From the NCBI RefSeq assembly GCF_013607875.1, contig NZ_VDES01000001.1, forward strand, positions 1,242,895-1,306,894: a stretch of 64,000 bases of DNA, given 5' to 3'. Below the pieces are notes generated by a model. The model did no database searches and was not told the origin of the DNA. It was given only the letters and a program-made list of their open reading frames with translations. Source of the stretch: Blastomonas ursincola. GTDB lineage: Bacteria; Pseudomonadota; Alphaproteobacteria; Sphingomonadales; Sphingomonadaceae. The position numbers were made by a program, and so were the translations under genes. Positions 61,760 through 64,000 of the stretch are shown in pieces; positions within the stretch are counted from its first letter, which is position 1, and each line of letters opens with the position of its first letter.

Positions 61760-64000
61760 TCACTGGGCCGGCTGCCATGTCCACAAGGGGGGCTCCGTGC
61801 CGTTGCACAGGCTGATATACTCGCAGCCGCCGGGCTGTCCATCGCCCAGAGGCACACCGTTGCGATCGCCATCTTCTGCGGGACGCAGTTCGGGCGAAAG
61901 CAGCACGGGCAGCGGCGCGGCAAGGCCCTGCAGCAGCTGCAAGGGCGTGGTGCTGTCGGGCGAGACTGGCAGATTCACGCTGCCCTGCGGCGGCATGGCG
62001 ATGATCGGCGGCACGGCAACGCTGGGCGTCGGATCGGCCGGAGAGGGCGGTGCTGCTGCACCGCCCGGCGGGGTGCTGCTGCTCGGCGGGGTGCCGTTTC
62101 CACCGGCAATCGGCAGTGTCACGGGTGGAACGGTGATAATCACCGGCGGAGTGGTTCCGGCAGGTGGGGTCGGCGGGCCGCCGGTGCCCGGCGGATCCTG
62201 CGCAGGAGGCGTGACGGCGGGAAGCACCGTCATCACGCCGGGGCGATAGGTGATCTGGTAATTGCGCGCGGTGCCGCGCGAGGCGTTGATGATATACTGG
62301 CCCGGTGCTGCATTGGCGCCGCCCGATGCGCGCAGCACCAGCCCGGTTACCACCGATGCGCTATCGCCGTTGCGCAGCCCCGAATAGCTGACCGTCAGCG
62401 TCGGTTCGCTGCCGCCCTGCATCATGGTCTTGTTGTCGGCGGTGATCAGCAACTGGGCCTGGGTGATGGTCAGGCGGCCGGGGATATAGCTGAAATCATA
62501 GTTGAGGGCCGATCCGCCCGAAGCGGTGATCGCATAGAGGCCGACATCCGACCCGATGGTCGCAGTCGTGCCAAAGGTCAGCCCGGTGACCACGCTGGCA
62601 TTCTCGCCGTTGCGGAAGCCGCTGATGCTGGCGGTGAAGGTCGGGTTCGCAAGGCCATATTCGCGGCGCGCATCGTTGACCCGCACCTGCAGCAACGCCT
62701 TGGTGATGGTCAGTGCGCCGGGCACGTAATCGAACCGGTAATTGGCCGCAGTCGCACCCGATCCGGTGATCACATAGCTGCCGACATTGCTGCGCGCATT
62801 GGCTCCGGTCGTCAATCTGAGCCCGGTGACGCCCTGTTCGGTATCGCCATTGCGGAAGCCGGTGATGCTCGCCGTCAGCGCCGGATTGGGCGCGCCATAG
62901 GTCCGCGTCTTGTCGTCAATGGCAACGGTGAGCGTGGCCGGATTAATGACGAGCGTGCCGGGAACATAGGCAAAGTCATAGTTGAGCGCGCTGCCACCCG
63001 AAGCCGTGATCGCGTAGCTGCCGACGCCCGAGGCCTGGGTCGCGGGCGTAGCGAGCACCAGCCCGCTGACGACGCTGGCCGTATCGCCGTTGCGCAGGCC
63101 GCTGATCGTGCTGGTCAGCGCCGGGTTGGCAAGGCCATATTCGCGCACCTTGCCATCGGCGGTCACGGTGAGCAGCGCCCGGGTGATCGTCAGCGTTCCA
63201 GGGACATAGGCAAAGTCATAATTCGCAGCGCTGGCGCCCGATGCGGTGATGGCATAGGTGCCGACATTCGAACCGGTGCCCGCGCTGGTGCCATAGACGA
63301 GGCCGCTGACGACGCTGGCGGTATCGCCATTGCGCAAGCCCGAGATCGAACCGGTAAGGACCGGGTTGGCCAGGCCATATTCGCGCGTGGCATTGTCGGC
63401 AGTGACCGTCAGCAGCGCCCGGGTGATCGTCAGCGTGCCGGGCACATAGGCAAAGTCGTAATTGGTGGCAGATGCGCCGGAACCGGTAATCGCATAGCTG
63501 CCGACCGACGCGCCGCTGGTCGCGCTGCTGCCATAGACCAGACCGGTGATCACGCTGGCGGTATCGCCATTGCGCAAGCCGGTGACCGTGCCCGTGAATG
63601 CCGGGTTGGCCAGGCCATATTCACGCGTGGCATTGTCGGCGGTAACCGTCAGCAGCGCCCTGGTGATCGTCAGCGTGCCGGGCACATAGGCAAAGTCGTA
63701 ATTGGTGGCAGATGCGCCGGAACCGGTGATGGCATAGCTGCCGACGTTGCTCGCGATCGTGGCGACCGATCCAAAGACCAGACCGGTGATCACGCTGGCA
63801 TTATCGCCATTGCGGAAGCCGGTGATGCTGCCGGTAAAGGAGGGGTTGGCGAGCCCGTATTCGCGCGTGGCATTGTCCGCGGTGACCGTCAGGAGCGCCT
63901 TGGTGATCGTCAGCGTGCCCGGAACATAGCTGAAATCGTAATTGGTCGCGGTGGCGCCGGATCCGGTGATCGCATAGGTTCCGGCATTGCTCGCGATCGT
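61760..64000 (-). CDS. MBG-repeat surface protein, C-terminal part (cut by window edge)
   Basis: At least 746 residues of a large repetitive protein; the N-terminus lies beyond base 64000. Seven complete 80-residue MBG-type (Ig-like) repeats are seen, plus part of an eighth. Each has LLTVTADNATREYGLANP, then a FRNGDTASV segment, SYAITGSGASATNYDF and YVPGTLTIT. A Pro/Gly/Thr-rich linker and a Cys-containing tail (GCEYISLCNG) follow. Such C-terminal regions belong to filamentous-haemagglutinin-like adhesins exported by two-partner secretion. The expected TPS domain would lie outside the window. Adhesion is inferred. Confidence 0.85.
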   Translation of the reverse strand, partial: TIASNAGTYAITGSGATATNYDFSYVPGTLTITKALLTVTADNATREYGLANPSFTGSITGFRNGDNASVITGLVFGSVATIASNVGSYAITGSGASATNYDFAYVPGTLTITRALLTVTADNATREYGLANPAFTGTVTGLRNGDTASVITGLVYGSSATSGASVGSYAITGSGASATNYDFAYVPGTLTITRALLTVTADNATREYGLANPVLTGSISGLRNGDTASVVSGLVYGTSAGTGSNVGTYAITASGASAANYDFAYVPGTLTITRALLTVTADGKVREYGLANPALTSTISGLRNGDTASVVSGLVLATPATQASGVGSYAITASGGSALNYDFAYVPGTLVINPATLTVAIDDKTRTYGAPNPALTASITGFRNGDTEQGVTGLRLTTGANARSNVGSYVITGSGATAANYRFDYVPGALTITKALLQVRVNDARREYGLANPTFTASISGFRNGENASVVTGLTFGTTATIGSDVGLYAITASGGSALNYDFSYIPGRLTITQAQLLITADNKTMMQGGSEPTLTVSYSGLRNGDSASVVTGLVLRASGGANAAPGQYIINASRGTARNYQITYRPGVMTVLPAVTPPAQDPPGTGGPPTPPAGTTPPVIITVPPVTLPIAGGNGTPPSSSTPPGGAAAPPSPADPTPSVAVPPIIAMPPQGSVNLPVSPDSTTPLQLLQGLAAPLPVLLSPELRPAEDGDRNGVPLGDGQPGGCEYISLCNGTEPPLWTWQPAQ
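62219..63898 (-). repeat. Seven 240-bp tandem coding repeats (MBG domains)
   Basis: Unit borders are 63898-63659, 63658-63419, 63418-63179, 63178-62939, 62938-62699, 62698-62459 and 62458-62219. The first three units are nearly identical in DNA over long stretches, and the units towards the C-terminus diverge. A partial unit continues to 64000. Confidence 0.9.

Noticed and set aside
62219..64000. Possible CRISPR-like or satellite array
   Set aside because: The 240-bp period is a multiple of three, the frame is open throughout, and each unit encodes an MBG domain. There are no short repeats with unique spacers.

Overview
The window is GC-rich, densely packed bacterial chromosome. The gene content points to an alphaproteobacterium of the order Sphingomonadales. 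The clues are two large TonB-dependent receptors, a TorF-type porin, MmcB, an IalB-family protein, a TSUP/TIGR02186 pair, a relic of an RcGTA-like gene transfer agent, and REP-like hairpins of the kind common in that order. The genus cannot be fixed from the sequence. No rRNA, tRNA, insertion sequence or CRISPR array was found, and no gap between genes exceeds about 300 bases.

Left part (1-10 kb): a beta-glucan/cello-oligosaccharide locus. A GH3 beta-glucosidase, a TonB-dependent receptor and an MFS transporter (cut by the window edge) run leftwards. They face a LacI-family regulator, and a secreted GH6 glucanase follows. Two identical 12-bp operator-like sites sit on the promoter in front of the GH3 gene. 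The LacI gene appears to start at AUU. A threonine aldolase and a DMT exporter follow. At 10.1-16.9 kb is a tightly coupled CHAT protease / TpsA exoprotein / TpsB transporter operon, a two-partner secretion system with an attached caspase-like protein.

Middle (16.9-44 kb): mostly core functions. These are mutS, a GMC oxidoreductase, a GNAT enzyme, a fatty acid hydroxylase, pheST with an aldose-epimerase-like gene, prfC, cysQ, a MerR(TipAS)-SMR drug-response pair, a pair of unknown small genes, a peptide-type ABC transporter without a binding protein, a second TonB receptor divergent from a TetR regulator, a UbiH-type hydroxylase, ftsK, an AI-2E family permease and erpA.

Right part (44-64 kb): an OmpA-type protein with a 26-proline linker, then a collapsed gene transfer agent cluster (intact small terminase, large terminase cut before Walker B, joined to a terminal DUF2793 gene). 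Next come mmcB, a TorF porin, queE, a HerA-like ATPase, TSUP/TIGR02186, an NfrB-like glycosyltransferase with a putative outer-membrane partner, a DUF389 protein, nhaA, a DUF885 lipoprotein and a VOC protein. An IalB protein and a giant MBG-repeat surface protein that runs off the right edge close the window.
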